This document shows, one piece after another, positions 42,768 to 50,169 of a stretch of 64,000 nucleotides of DNA. The translations under genes were made by a program, and so were the position numbers. This stretch comes from Halegenticoccus tardaugens (GTDB lineage Archaea; Halobacteriota; Halobacteria; Halobacteriales; Haloferacaceae), in assembly GCF_004116405.1 (NCBI RefSeq), contig NZ_SDIC01000001.1:310001-374000 (forward strand). Direction: 5' to 3'. Numbering within the stretch: position 1 is the stretch's first letter; every line of letters begins with the position of its first letter. The notes under the pieces were generated by a model that saw only the letters and a program-made list of their open reading frames with translations, had not been told where the DNA came from and did not search any database.

Positions 42768-44936
42768 CTATCGCTCTATCGTCACTTCCGTTCGAACGTC
42801 CTCGATCGATCGGCCGATCTCGACGTCGTACGATCCCGAATCGATCGTCCAGCCCGCGTCCGGGTCGTACCGGCCGAACGCCCGCTCGTCGAGGTCGAGC
42901 GCGACGCGTCGCCGCTCTCCGGGCGCGAGCGAGATCGCGGCGAAGCCGGCGAGTTCGCGCACCGGGCGCTCGACGCCGTCGACCGACGGCGGGCGGACGT
43001 ACGCCTGCACGACCTCGCGTCCCGGCCGATCGCCGACGTTTTCCACGTCGACCCCGACCGCGCTCCCGTCGACGACGACGCCGTCCCCGTACGCGAAATC
43101 GGCGTAGCTGAGCCCGTGTCCGAACGGATAAACCGGCTCGACCGCCGCGACGTCGAAGTGGCGGTAGCCGACGAGGAGCCCCTCCTCGTACCGGGCGCGA
43201 CCGTCGACGCCCGGGTACCGCGCCGGCTCGGTCGCGGGGTAGTCGTCCTCCGCCGCGAACGTAATCGGAAGGCGTCCCGACGGGTCGCGGTCGCCGTACA
43301 GGATCGAGGCGATCGCGCGGCCGTCCGCCTGCCCCGGGTACCACGCTTCGAGGATCGCGGCGACGTCGTCGCGCCACGGCAGTTCGACCGGGCCGCTCGA
43401 GTTCACCACCACCGCCGTCCGGTCGTTGGCCGCCGCGACCGCGCGGACGAGGTCGTTCTGCTCGCCCGGCAAGCGGAGATCATCCCGGTCCATCCCCTCC
43501 GTCGCCGTGTCGCGGACGAAGACGACCGCGACGTCGGCCCCGCGGGCGGCCGCGACCGCCTCGTCGAGGTCCGGGTGGGGGTCGCCGGCCGCCTCGTCGT
43601 CCCACCCGTCCGCCTCGCCGTCGCTCCCCGCCTCGTCACCTCCCCCCTCGTCACCGAAGGGGAGCGCGTCGAACAGGGACCGCTCCTCGATCGGGGGCAC
43701 GCCGCGCGCGACGGTCACCGCTCCGTCCGCTCGCGCTCGGATCCCCTCGGCCGGGCTCGTCGCGTCGAACGGCGTCGTCTCCGAGGAGCCGCCGCCCCCG
43801 AGCGTCGCGTCGCGGACGTTCGGTCCGATCGCGGCGACGCTCGCCGCGTCGGACAGCGGCAGGACGCCGTCGTTTTCGAGGAGGACGGTCCCGCGGGCGG
43901 CGATCCCCTCCGCGAGGGCGCGGTGTTCCGGCGTGTCGATCGCTCCCCCGTCGCGGTCGCCGTCGAGACGACCGACGCGCTCCATCTGCCCGAGGATCCG
44001 CGCGACCATGTCGTCGAGCCGGTCCTCGGGCACCTCGCCGGCGTCGATCGCCTCGCCGAGCGGCGCGCCGAACAGCCCGCCGCGGGTGATGTCGGGGATC
44101 CCCCCCGCGAAGTCGCCCCCGGCCTCCGGGTCGAACTCCGACGACGCACCGCCGGCCGCGTCGTCCTCCCCCGCGGCCGGGACGCCCGGCATCTCGAGAT
44201 CGAGGCCGGCGTTCGCCGCGTCGACGGTGCTCTCGGTCGCGAACCAGTCCGAGACCACGTACCCATCGAACCCCCACTCGCCCTTGAGCACGTCCCGCAG
44301 GAGGTGGCGGTGCTCGGTCACGTACGTCCCGTTGACGCGGTTGTACGCGGCCATCACCGACCCCGCGCCCGCCTCGACGGCCGCCCGGAACGGACGGAGA
44401 TACAGCTCGCGGAGGGTCCGCTCGTCGACCTCGGCGCTCACCCGGCACCGGTCCGTCTCCTGATTGTTCGCGACGTAGTGTTTCACCGTCGCGACGACGT
44501 CCTCCGACTGCAATCCCTCGATGACGGCCGCCGCGAGACGGCCGGCGAGCGCGGGATCCTCGGAGTAGTACTCGAAGTTCCGCCCGCAGGCGGGGACGCG
44601 GACGACGTTCGCGCCGGGCGCGAGAACGGCGTCCTGCCCGCGCGCTTTCGCCTCCCGACCGAGCGCCGCGCCCGCTTCGCGGGCGAGATCCGGATCGAAC
44701 GCCGCCGCGAGCGCGAGCGAGGCCGGGAACGCCGTCGCCTCCCGCCCTCCGGCCCGAACGCCCAGCGGTCCGTCCACGAGCCTGAAGGGCGGAACGCCGA
44801 GGCGCTCGACGCCGGCGACGTAGCCCGTCGCGGCCCCCTCGGGATCCGACGTCCCGCGAACGAGCCCGAGTTTCTCCTCGCGCGTGAGCGCACAGAGCAG
44901 GTCGGCGACGGTCCCCGTTGGATCGGAAGCGGTCAT
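42768..44936 (-). CDS. Glycoside hydrolase family 3 (beta-glucosidase-like)
   Basis: 722-residue GH3 enzyme with all three parts: the (beta/alpha)8 domain with VKHYVANNQE (residues 151-160) and the nucleophile Asp230 in VVSDWFA; the alpha/beta sandwich domain (GTVLLENDGVLPLS, AAIGPNVRDATLGGGGSSE); and a C-terminal fibronectin-III domain (VENVGDRPGREVVQAYV, SLAPGERRRVALDL). No signal peptide, so it is probably cytoplasmic and acts on imported oligosaccharides or glucosides. A Gly/Asp/Glu-rich linker of ~30 residues is inserted in the sandwich domain (about residue 425). Specificity cannot be read from sequence. Confidence 0.93.
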   Translation of the reverse strand: MTASDPTGTVADLLCALTREEKLGLVRGTSDPEGAATGYVAGVERLGVPPFRLVDGPLGVRAGGREATAFPASLALAAAFDPDLAREAGAALGREAKARGQDAVLAPGANVVRVPACGRNFEYYSEDPALAGRLAAAVIEGLQSEDVVATVKHYVANNQETDRCRVSAEVDERTLRELYLRPFRAAVEAGAGSVMAAYNRVNGTYVTEHRHLLRDVLKGEWGFDGYVVSDWFATESTVDAANAGLDLEMPGVPAAGEDDAAGGASSEFDPEAGGDFAGGIPDITRGGLFGAPLGEAIDAGEVPEDRLDDMVARILGQMERVGRLDGDRDGGAIDTPEHRALAEGIAARGTVLLENDGVLPLSDAASVAAIGPNVRDATLGGGGSSETTPFDATSPAEGIRARADGAVTVARGVPPIEERSLFDALPFGDEGGGDEAGSDGEADGWDDEAAGDPHPDLDEAVAAARGADVAVVFVRDTATEGMDRDDLRLPGEQNDLVRAVAAANDRTAVVVNSSGPVELPWRDDVAAILEAWYPGQADGRAIASILYGDRDPSGRLPITFAAEDDYPATEPARYPGVDGRARYEEGLLVGYRHFDVAAVEPVYPFGHGLSYADFAYGDGVVVDGSAVGVDVENVGDRPGREVVQAYVRPPSVDGVERPVRELAGFAAISLAPGERRRVALDLDERAFGRYDPDAGWTIDSGSYDVEIGRSIEDVRTEVTIER

Positions 44937-44976
44937 CGTGGTCGAACGATCGCGTCCGCGCCACTTGGTACCGCGG

Positions 44977-45195
44977 CTATCGGAAACGACGCGCGGTCCG
45001 GTCGCTCTCGGCCGGCGCCGACGGACGCTCCCTTCGGGACGTCGTCTCGTCCTCCCCGCGCGGGGCGATCCGCAGGCGGCGATCGGCGATCACGTCCGCG
45101 TGCCCGGGCAGGATCACCCCGCGGTCGAGGTAGAGCTGCCACGCGATCTCGGCTTCCCTCTTCGATCGAACACACTCTTTCGTTTCTGAACTCAT
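44977..45195 (-). CDS. Small hypothetical protein (72 residues)
   Basis: Begins MSSETKECVRSKREAEIAW and continues LYLDRGVILPGHADVIADRR, then a basic tail. No domain recognised. The helical first half and moderate composition look protein-like; the tail (from about residue 50) is low-quality and the true gene could end differently. A CATATT box about 25 nt before the ATG would allow a leaderless mRNA. The upstream 169 nt contain an imperfect palindrome around 45210-45232. Confidence 0.5.
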   Translation of the reverse strand: MSSETKECVRSKREAEIAWQLYLDRGVILPGHADVIADRRLRIAPRGEDETTSRRERPSAPAESDRTARRFR

Positions 45196-45364
45196 TCAGG
45201 CGAACGAATATGTGGGCTCGTATTCAGTATGTGCCCAATACCCACTGTTAACCGACGCTTACCGCCTCCCGGTCCCCAGCTCCCCGGGGTGACGACGGAC
45301 CCGCGTCGACTCGGTCGCGGCGTTCCGCGCGCCGGGTGGACGGCGAGCGGGACCGCCGCCCGGT

Positions 45365-45598
45365 TCAATCGTCCAGCGAGATGTACGTCTTGGTGTCGGT
45401 CACGCCCTGCAGCCCCTGCACGCGGGTCGACGACGTTTTCAGGATCTCGTACACCTCCTCGGTGTCGACCTCGGCGATGATGTCGTACGCCCCCGCGACG
45501 ATGTGCGCTTCGGCGACGGACTCCAACCCGCGGATGGCGTCGACGAGCCGCTCGGACTCCCCCGCCGCCGTCTTGATCATGATAAACGCGTGAACCAT
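45365..45598 (-). CDS. Stand-alone RAM (Lrp/AsnC effector) domain protein
   Basis: 77 residues forming only the ligand-binding/oligomerisation RAM domain of Lrp/AsnC regulators, with no DNA-binding part: MVHAFIMIKTAAGE, then AEAHIVAGAYDIIAEVDT and TDTKTYISLDD. Stand-alone RAM proteins can bind amino acids or modulate partners. It is divergent from the TrkA gene (105 nt apart) and is a paralog of the RAM protein encoded right after TrkA. Confidence 0.88.
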   Translation of the reverse strand: MVHAFIMIKTAAGESERLVDAIRGLESVAEAHIVAGAYDIIAEVDTEEVYEILKTSSTRVQGLQGVTDTKTYISLDD

Positions 45599-45703
45599 AC
45601 GGTGTGGTACTCCCTTTCACGGCAAAAGCCTTCCTCCGTCTCGGCGTTCGGCTCGGCCGCCGGCGGGGCAAGGTTATTGACCTCATCGCTCGTACGGTGC
45701 GCC

Positions 45704-46393
45704 ATGCGATTCGTTATCATCGGCGCGGGACGGGTCGGCCTCCGAACGGCGCGCGTCCTGCGGGAGGAAGGCCACGGGGTGACGCTCGTCGAGCGGGATC
45801 GCGACCGCGCCGAACGGGCGCGGGTCGACGGCTTCGACGTCGTCGAGGGGGACGGGTCGCGCGAGGAGGTGCTCGAAGACGCGGGCGTCGACGCCGCCGA
45901 CGCGCTCGGCGCGCTCACGAGCGACCTCAACGCGAACTTCGCCGCCTGCATGATCGCAAAGCACCACGGCTGCCGGACGGTCATCCGGATCGACGAGGAC
46001 TACCGCGAGGAGATCTACCAGAAGTACGCGGACGAGGTGGACGAGATCGTCTACCCGGAGCGCCTCGGAGCCATCGGCGCGAAAAACGCCCTCCTCGGCG
46101 GTTCGATCCGCGCGATCGCGGACATCGCACAGCACCTGCAGGTGGTGCTGTTCACGATCGGCGAGGGGTCGCCCATGCGCGGCTACTCGATCAGCGAAGT
46201 CGCGCTGCCGGCGCAGGCGCGGATCCTCGCGTTCGGCAAGCGGGACGAGCCGATGGGCATCCCGCTGCCCGACGACTCGCTGGAGGCCGGCGACAGGATC
46301 GCGGTGCTCGCCGACTTCTCCGTGCTCGACGACGTGCGGCAGTTGCTCGTCGGCGACGAGACCGCGACCGCGTCGGTGCCGGGGGGTGACTGA
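45704..46393 (+). CDS. TrkA-family potassium channel/transporter regulatory protein
   Basis: 229-residue cytoplasmic regulator of K+ uptake, with an N-terminal RCK domain (Rossmann MRFVIIGAGRVGLRTARVL, GAGRVG at 7-12; acidic residue ending strand 2 in TLVERDRDRAE; DALGALTSDLNANFAACMIAKHHG) and a C-terminal TrkA-C domain (MRGYSISEVALPAQARILAF). The ATG at 45704 is the family start. No Trk/Ktr membrane subunit lies beside it. A GGTTATTGACC element 25-35 nt upstream suggests a leaderless promoter. The next gene starts 1 nt after its stop. Confidence 0.92.
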   Translation: MRFVIIGAGRVGLRTARVLREEGHGVTLVERDRDRAERARVDGFDVVEGDGSREEVLEDAGVDAADALGALTSDLNANFAACMIAKHHGCRTVIRIDEDYREEIYQKYADEVDEIVYPERLGAIGAKNALLGGSIRAIADIAQHLQVVLFTIGEGSPMRGYSISEVALPAQARILAFGKRDEPMGIPLPDDSLEAGDRIAVLADFSVLDDVRQLLVGDETATASVPGGD

Positions 46394-46394
46394 G

Positions 46395-46625
46395 ATGGTG
46401 ACCGCCTACGTCATGGTGAAGGCGAACACGGGGGAGGCCGACCGGCTCAAGGCCGAGATGGTCGACATCGAAGGCGTCGTCGACACCCACATCGTCGCCG
46501 GCGACGTCGACTTCATCGTCAAGGTCGACGTGGACGCGCCGGGCGCGGTGAAGGACGTCGTCGCGACGCGAATACAGGCCATCGACGGCATCGAGGGCAC
46601 CCAGACGTACATCTCGATGGACTGA
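46395..46625 (+). CDS. Stand-alone RAM (Lrp/AsnC effector) domain protein, coupled to TrkA
   Basis: 76 residues, RAM domain only: MVTAYVMVKANTGEADRLK, DTHIVAGDVDFIVKVDVD, GTQTYISMD. It is clearly related to the RAM protein at 45365. It begins with ATG one nucleotide after the TrkA stop (TGAGATG), so both come from one message. A role in coupling K+ transport to an amino-acid or nucleotide signal is possible; nothing in the sequence proves it. Confidence 0.88.
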   Translation: MVTAYVMVKANTGEADRLKAEMVDIEGVVDTHIVAGDVDFIVKVDVDAPGAVKDVVATRIQAIDGIEGTQTYISMD

Positions 46626-46697
46626 CTCCCGTCCCGTCACCCTCTCGTCTTTCCGTCTTTCCGTCCTCCCGCCCGCATCGGTTTTCGGTCCGACCGG

Positions 46698-47198
46698 TCA
46701 GGGAACCGGATCGCTTCCGCCGGACTGTTGCGCCCGCGAGAGGATCGTCGCGACGGGCTCGCCGTAGTCGTACCCCGGAATGATCCCCTGCACGAACGTC
46801 CCCTCGACGTAGTCCACGAGCGCGGCGGCGTCGTCGACGCCGCGACGCTCGTCGATGTCTTCGAAGGCAAACTCGACTTCGACCCGCCGGCCGTTTTCGG
46901 ACACCGTCGGATCGAAGTCGTGCTCCTTCCGCGTGACGCCGGCGACGTCCTCGACGCGGAGCGCGAACGTCTCGTACCACCCCTCCTCGACCACGTCCGC
47001 CACGCGCTCTTTCGTCACCTCGCCGAGCATCGGCACGCGGACCGTGACGCGGAACTCGACGCGTCCGCTCGCCGCGGGTTCGACCTCGACGAGCCCTTCG
47101 AACGGCGTGTTCGTCGATTCGAAGGCGGTTTCGTCGACCCGTTCGAAGGCGTCGTGATCGCGGAACGCGCGTCGGACGCGATCGGGAAGTTCACCCAT
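46698..47198 (-). CDS. Conserved-looking haloarchaeal protein of unknown function
   Basis: 166 residues, acidic, alpha/beta, no membrane segment. It begins MGELPDRVRRAFRDHDAFERV; later segments are VEFRVTVRVPMLGEVTKERVADVVEEGWYETF and VEVEFAFEDIDERRGVDDAAALVDYVEGTFVQGIIPGYDY. Composition and organised strand/helix pattern support a real gene. I associate this type with haloarchaea-specific DUFs but cannot name the family securely. It is divergent from the winged-helix gene (85 nt between). Confidence 0.8.
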   Translation of the reverse strand: MGELPDRVRRAFRDHDAFERVDETAFESTNTPFEGLVEVEPAASGRVEFRVTVRVPMLGEVTKERVADVVEEGWYETFALRVEDVAGVTRKEHDFDPTVSENGRRVEVEFAFEDIDERRGVDDAAALVDYVEGTFVQGIIPGYDYGEPVATILSRAQQSGGSDPVP

Positions 47199-47283
47199 GT
47201 TCGCGACTGAGGAGGCGATCGGGCAAAAGCGCGTTGCGTCGCGACACGGAACTCATATACGGGAGCCATCGGATTCTCAATCA

Positions 47284-47571
47284 ATGGCGCAGACTGAGGC
47301 CGACAACCCGGTCGAACGGCTCGTCGAACTCCTGAACGAACGGTTGCGGCAGTCCGAGTGGGACATCCTCGTCGCGCTCGCGGACGCCGACGCCCCCCTG
47401 ACCGTCGACGAACTCGCCGACGAGACGGGATACACCGATCGGACGGTGAAAAAGCGGGTCGACACGCTCGAAGAGCAGGTCCACGGCGGGACGCTGCTAC
47501 ATCGCGACGAAAACGACAACCCGGTCCTCCACCCGCAGTTCGCCCGGGCCGTCCGATCGTACGACGAGTGA
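47284..47571 (+). CDS. Winged-helix DNA-binding protein
   Basis: 95 residues. A single winged-helix domain: WDILVALADADAPLTVDELADETGYTDRTVKKRVDTLEEQV, with the recognition helix at about residues 55-68, then a short wing (GTLLHRDENDNPVLH). Small, MarR/ArsR-like size, typical of haloarchaeal regulators; target unknown. The ATG at 47284 lies ~28 nt after a CATATAC box, so the mRNA may be leaderless. An upstream in-frame extension is rejected because it crosses that box. Confidence 0.83.
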   Translation: MAQTEADNPVERLVELLNERLRQSEWDILVALADADAPLTVDELADETGYTDRTVKKRVDTLEEQVHGGTLLHRDENDNPVLHPQFARAVRSYDE

Positions 47572-47723
47572 ACGGTCGTCGAGAGGGACGCCGACGCTCG
47601 ACGCCCCGCCGTCGGGCGGTGCGCCGCGGCGGCCGACGCTCGCACGTCGACGCGCCGCGTCCTGGCCACACGGACCCGGCGGTTCGACGTCGGTATCCCC
47701 TCCGCCCTGCCTTGTGCGGCACG

Positions 47724-47729
47724 TTTAAG
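47724..47729 (+). promoter_or_regulatory. TATA-like promoter before a candidate small RNA
   Basis: TTTAAG within CACGTTTAAGTAG, a good haloarchaeal TATA sequence. A start about 25 nt downstream would fall at 47750-47754, exactly where a stable hairpin begins. No protein gene on the plus strand follows. Confidence 0.45.
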
Positions 47730-47751
47730 TAGCCCTGGCGGGTGGGTGTAA

Positions 47752-47850
47752 GTGACGCTTCGCTTTGGAGGGCCGAAGCGTCAGCGGGGACCAATTCAGG
47801 GCGGCAAGCGGCTCGCGCGGATCATCTCTTTCCGCGGGGCCGCTTCCTAC
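47752..47850 (+). ncRNA. Candidate structured small RNA
   Basis: Two strong hairpins follow the TATA-like box at 47724. Hairpin 1 is a perfect 10-bp stem (47753-47762 with 47774-47783) whose 11-nt loop carries GGAGGG, an SD-like sequence. Hairpin 2 (47806-47845) pairs AAGCGGC with GCCGCTT and CGCGGA with TCCGCG, 13 bp around a small internal loop. The 341-nt gap 47572-47912 has no good protein; the GTG-started frame here is Arg/Gly/Pro-rich and runs antisense across the next gene. It does not resemble SRP RNA or RNase P RNA, which are longer. The 3' end is a guess. Confidence 0.4.
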
Positions 47851-47912
47851 CCATTTCGAGAACAATACACGGAGAGCCACCCGTTCGTCGGTTTTTCGCC
47901 GTACCCGATCCG

Positions 47913-48110
47913 TCACTCCCGCGGCGGGTTCCGAACGAGTCCTTCGAACAGCGCCGCGCCGGCGGCGAGCGAACTCACCCCGCCGGCGACGTACAGCGGA
48001 ATCGCGGACAGCAGTCCGACAGCGCCGCCGGCGAACAGGATCGCGCCCACGAGGAGCAAGATGAGGTCGAACCGCGTGGGCGCGGCCGGGGGGATGATGC
48101 TCGTCGCCAT
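47913..48110 (-). CDS. Small two-helix membrane protein
   Basis: 65 residues: MATSIIPPAAPTRFDLILLL with the helix continuing through VGAILFAGGAVGLL, then a second helix IPLYVAGGVSSLAAGAALF, ending in NPPRE. This pattern of tiny two-helix membrane proteins is common in haloarchaea. A TAATTACA-type AT-rich stretch immediately upstream of the ATG (around 48112-48125) may be part of its promoter. Function unknown. Confidence 0.75.
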   Translation of the reverse strand: MATSIIPPAAPTRFDLILLLVGAILFAGGAVGLLSAIPLYVAGGVSSLAAGAALFEGLVRNPPRE

Positions 48111-48233
48111 CGTAATTACATCTAATTACGGGCTGCCTTGTGTATCTTCTGTCCGGTCGGGGTAACTGTCCCCTCTGTCGGTACTAACAGCCCCAACGTT
48201 GTTCCCGTGGGAGGACGAACGCGTTCGTAGACC

Positions 48234-48434
48234 ATGTTCGGACCGCTAACCGTCGGCAAGAAGGCGACCAAGTTCGGCTACAAGCGATTCGGGGTACCCG
48301 GCGCGGTGATCGCCGGCGTCGGCGCCGTGGCTGGATACGTGGCGATAAAACGGAAGCTCGCGTCGATCGTGAAAGACACCGGTGAGGACGAACCCGCCGA
48401 AGAACCGTCGGCGGGCGGCGCGTCCGCGAACTGA
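48234..48434 (+). CDS. Small haloarchaeal protein with one hydrophobic segment
   Basis: 66 residues. Starts MFGPLTVGKKATKFGYKRFG, followed by a Gly/Ala/Val-rich hydrophobic stretch (VPGAVIAGVGAVAGYVAI), a basic patch KRKL and an acidic/Ala-rich tail. Probably membrane-associated. Size and pattern resemble proteins found widely in haloarchaea; no function known to me. The TAACAGCCCC region upstream contains no clear TATA. Confidence 0.72.
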   Translation: MFGPLTVGKKATKFGYKRFGVPGAVIAGVGAVAGYVAIKRKLASIVKDTGEDEPAEEPSAGGASAN

Positions 48435-48480
48435 TTCTGATCGATCGGGAACGATTCTCGTCGCGTCGTCGAGTCTCGCC

Positions 48481-48921
48481 TCACTGGACGCTCGTCGCCT
48501 CGTAGTCGTCGCGCTTGGAGCGTCTCGCTTCGACGAGCGAGACGCACTGAAGGAGCACGAGGAGGCCGAACGTGAGGCTCGCCCAGCCGGCGGTCGAAAG
48601 GAGCGAGAAAAACGAGACGCCGTGGTATCCGCCGACGACGCTCAAGACGCCGAAGCAGCTCACGAAACAGGCGGCCCAGCGGTGGACGTGGGTCGGGACC
48701 GCCCGGGATCTCGCCCGTCGGCCGTCGGTCGCCTCCCGTTTCGCGATCTCCGACGCGAGTTCGGAGACGTGCATCTCGCCGTCGTGCGCCCTGAGCGCCT
48801 CCACGATGAGTCGCTCGCGATCGTCTTCGAGAACGCCGTCGCCCTCGAACTCGCCCTCGTCCGTCGCGTCCGCAGATGCGACGGAGAGCTCTCTCCGCTC
48901 GATTTCGTGTGCCCGGATCAT
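48481..48921 (-). CDS. Winged-helix-like domain fused to two membrane helices
   Basis: 146 residues from the ATG at 48921; an ATG at 48996, 26 nt after a TATA-like element, would add 25 basic residues and may be the true leaderless start. The cytoplasmic part has DDRERLIVEALRAHDGEMHVSELASEIAKRE, resembling the HTH domains found in haloarchaeal membrane regulators. Two hydrophobic helices follow (WAACFVSCFGVLSVVGG and LSTAGWASLTFGLLVLLQCV), then a short charged tail. Probably a membrane-linked regulator; target unknown. Confidence 0.7.
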   Translation of the reverse strand: MIRAHEIERRELSVASADATDEGEFEGDGVLEDDRERLIVEALRAHDGEMHVSELASEIAKREATDGRRARSRAVPTHVHRWAACFVSCFGVLSVVGGYHGVSFFSLLSTAGWASLTFGLLVLLQCVSLVEARRSKRDDYEATSVQ

Positions 48922-49082
48922 TGTGTGCCCTGAGCGCGAATCCTCCGGTATCGCACGCGTTCGAATTCGCCTCACGAACGCTATCGGGGTCCCCATTGAA
49001 AGACTTATTGGTACCCGTGTACTATCCGTAAATTCGAATAAATTTTCTCCCAATATCAATAGTGCCCCCCGGAGTCCGGCTC

Positions 49083-49742
49083 TCAGTCATCGTTCGACGA
49101 TCCGATCAACACCGTATCCTCGATCAAGGCCTCGTGAGCGCGGCGCATTCGCTCCGAGAGCGCCTGTTGTGACACGTTTAACTCCGCGGCGACGTCGCTC
49201 AAGGTGCTCTCCCGCGGTACGTGGAAGTACCCCCCTTCGTACGCCGTCTTGAGCGCCTCGTACTGTTCTTCGGTGAGTCCGTACCGACCGGCCGGTTCCC
49301 CTTCGAGTTCGCGAATCACGGTGACGTCGAAGGTGAGGTCGTTCGCTTCGCAGAAGTCGCGGGTCCTCGAGACGGACTCCCGCGTCGGGTACAGGATCCG
49401 GATCGTCCAGCGTTGACCCGAGCCGTGCGCGTCGGTGATCGTCGCCTCCGAGTTCGTGAGCATCTGGAGGACGAGGTCGACCCGGGAGATCCACTCCATC
49501 CGATAGAGCTGTTCGTCGTCGAACTCGGCGAGAAGAGACAGGTTCTCGACGCTGGGATCGTCCGAAAGGACGCTCTCGACCGACTCGCCGTCGCCGCCGC
49601 GGACCCAGACGAACGGCATGACGGCCTCGTCGCCGCTCTCTACGATGCGCTCCACCTCGAACTCCAGGTCCGGGTTTCCCGCCAACGTTTCGTACAGCGC
49701 GAACTCGTTCGCCGGGACCGTCCCGCTGACAATCGTCGCCAT
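49083..49742 (-). CDS. Bat-type (HTH_10) transcription regulator
   Basis: 219-residue regulator of the bacterio-opsin-activator family common in haloarchaea. The N-terminal part is a Bat-associated sensing domain (MATIVSGTVPANEFALYETL, then EFEVERIVES). The C-terminus is the HTH_10 domain: YGLTEEQYEALKTAYEGGYF, DVAAELNVSQQALSERMRRAHEALIEDTV. Target genes cannot be seen. The ATG is at 49742. It is divergent from the TFB gene, with 427 nt between. Confidence 0.9.
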   Translation of the reverse strand: MATIVSGTVPANEFALYETLAGNPDLEFEVERIVESGDEAVMPFVWVRGGDGESVESVLSDDPSVENLSLLAEFDDEQLYRMEWISRVDLVLQMLTNSEATITDAHGSGQRWTIRILYPTRESVSRTRDFCEANDLTFDVTVIRELEGEPAGRYGLTEEQYEALKTAYEGGYFHVPRESTLSDVAAELNVSQQALSERMRRAHEALIEDTVLIGSSNDD

Positions 49743-50169
49743 ACGCGTACGGACGACTCGCGTCGATATGGCCCCTCCGCAAGAGTTCGCTCTCGCGCCG
49801 GCTCGATCGCCGCCCCAAATATATAAATAGCAGGTAATGACAGGCACACGGGCGATACTAGCGTACGTCGAAGGTATGGACAGCCTCGCCGGTACCGCGG
49901 CAGGGATTCCACGGGGAACGACGCGGACCGTGGATCCGAAGCGCACGCGACGAGCACAGCGCGTCTCGCCGCCGGGACGTTTCGGAGGGCCGACCGCGAC
50001 TATCCGACGATGTCGTGATCGCGTCCCGGGCCGCACGGGGCCGATGTGACCCGAGGCGTCGGCGGTAATCGACCAGGACGCCGGAGAGGAGATGCGGCTG
50101 GAGCCGAAGCGTCGGCGTCGGGCGTGCGAACCCGACGGCGAGCCGTGAGATTCGCAGGAGACGATACCA
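49743..50169. promoter_or_regulatory. Bat/TFB divergent intergenic region with strong TATA box
   Basis: 427 nt with no credible gene. A very AT-rich TATA (TTTATATATTT on the minus strand, 49818-49828) lies ~75-85 nt before the Bat ATG, predicting a leader of about 50 nt. Before the TFB ATG, GCAGGAGACG gives a weak ribosome site; no clear TATA for TFB was found in the last 100 nt. The remaining sequence shows no repeats. Confidence 0.6.

Noticed and set aside
45210..45232. Imperfect palindrome near the 72-residue gene as an operator
   Set aside because: Only the outer GGGC/GCCC and a few inner bases pair; not strong enough to claim a regulatory site.
41484..45251. A 1255-codon open frame on the plus strand across the E1-alpha and GH3 genes
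   Set aside because: It is Arg/Pro/Ala-rich, lies mostly antisense to the GH3 gene and in another frame of the E1-alpha gene. High GC removes stop codons, producing long false frames.
47752..48165. GTG-started 137-codon frame in the candidate small-RNA region
   Set aside because: Arg/Gly/Pro-rich, runs antisense through the small membrane-protein gene, and its first codons form the hairpin. The structured-RNA reading fits better.
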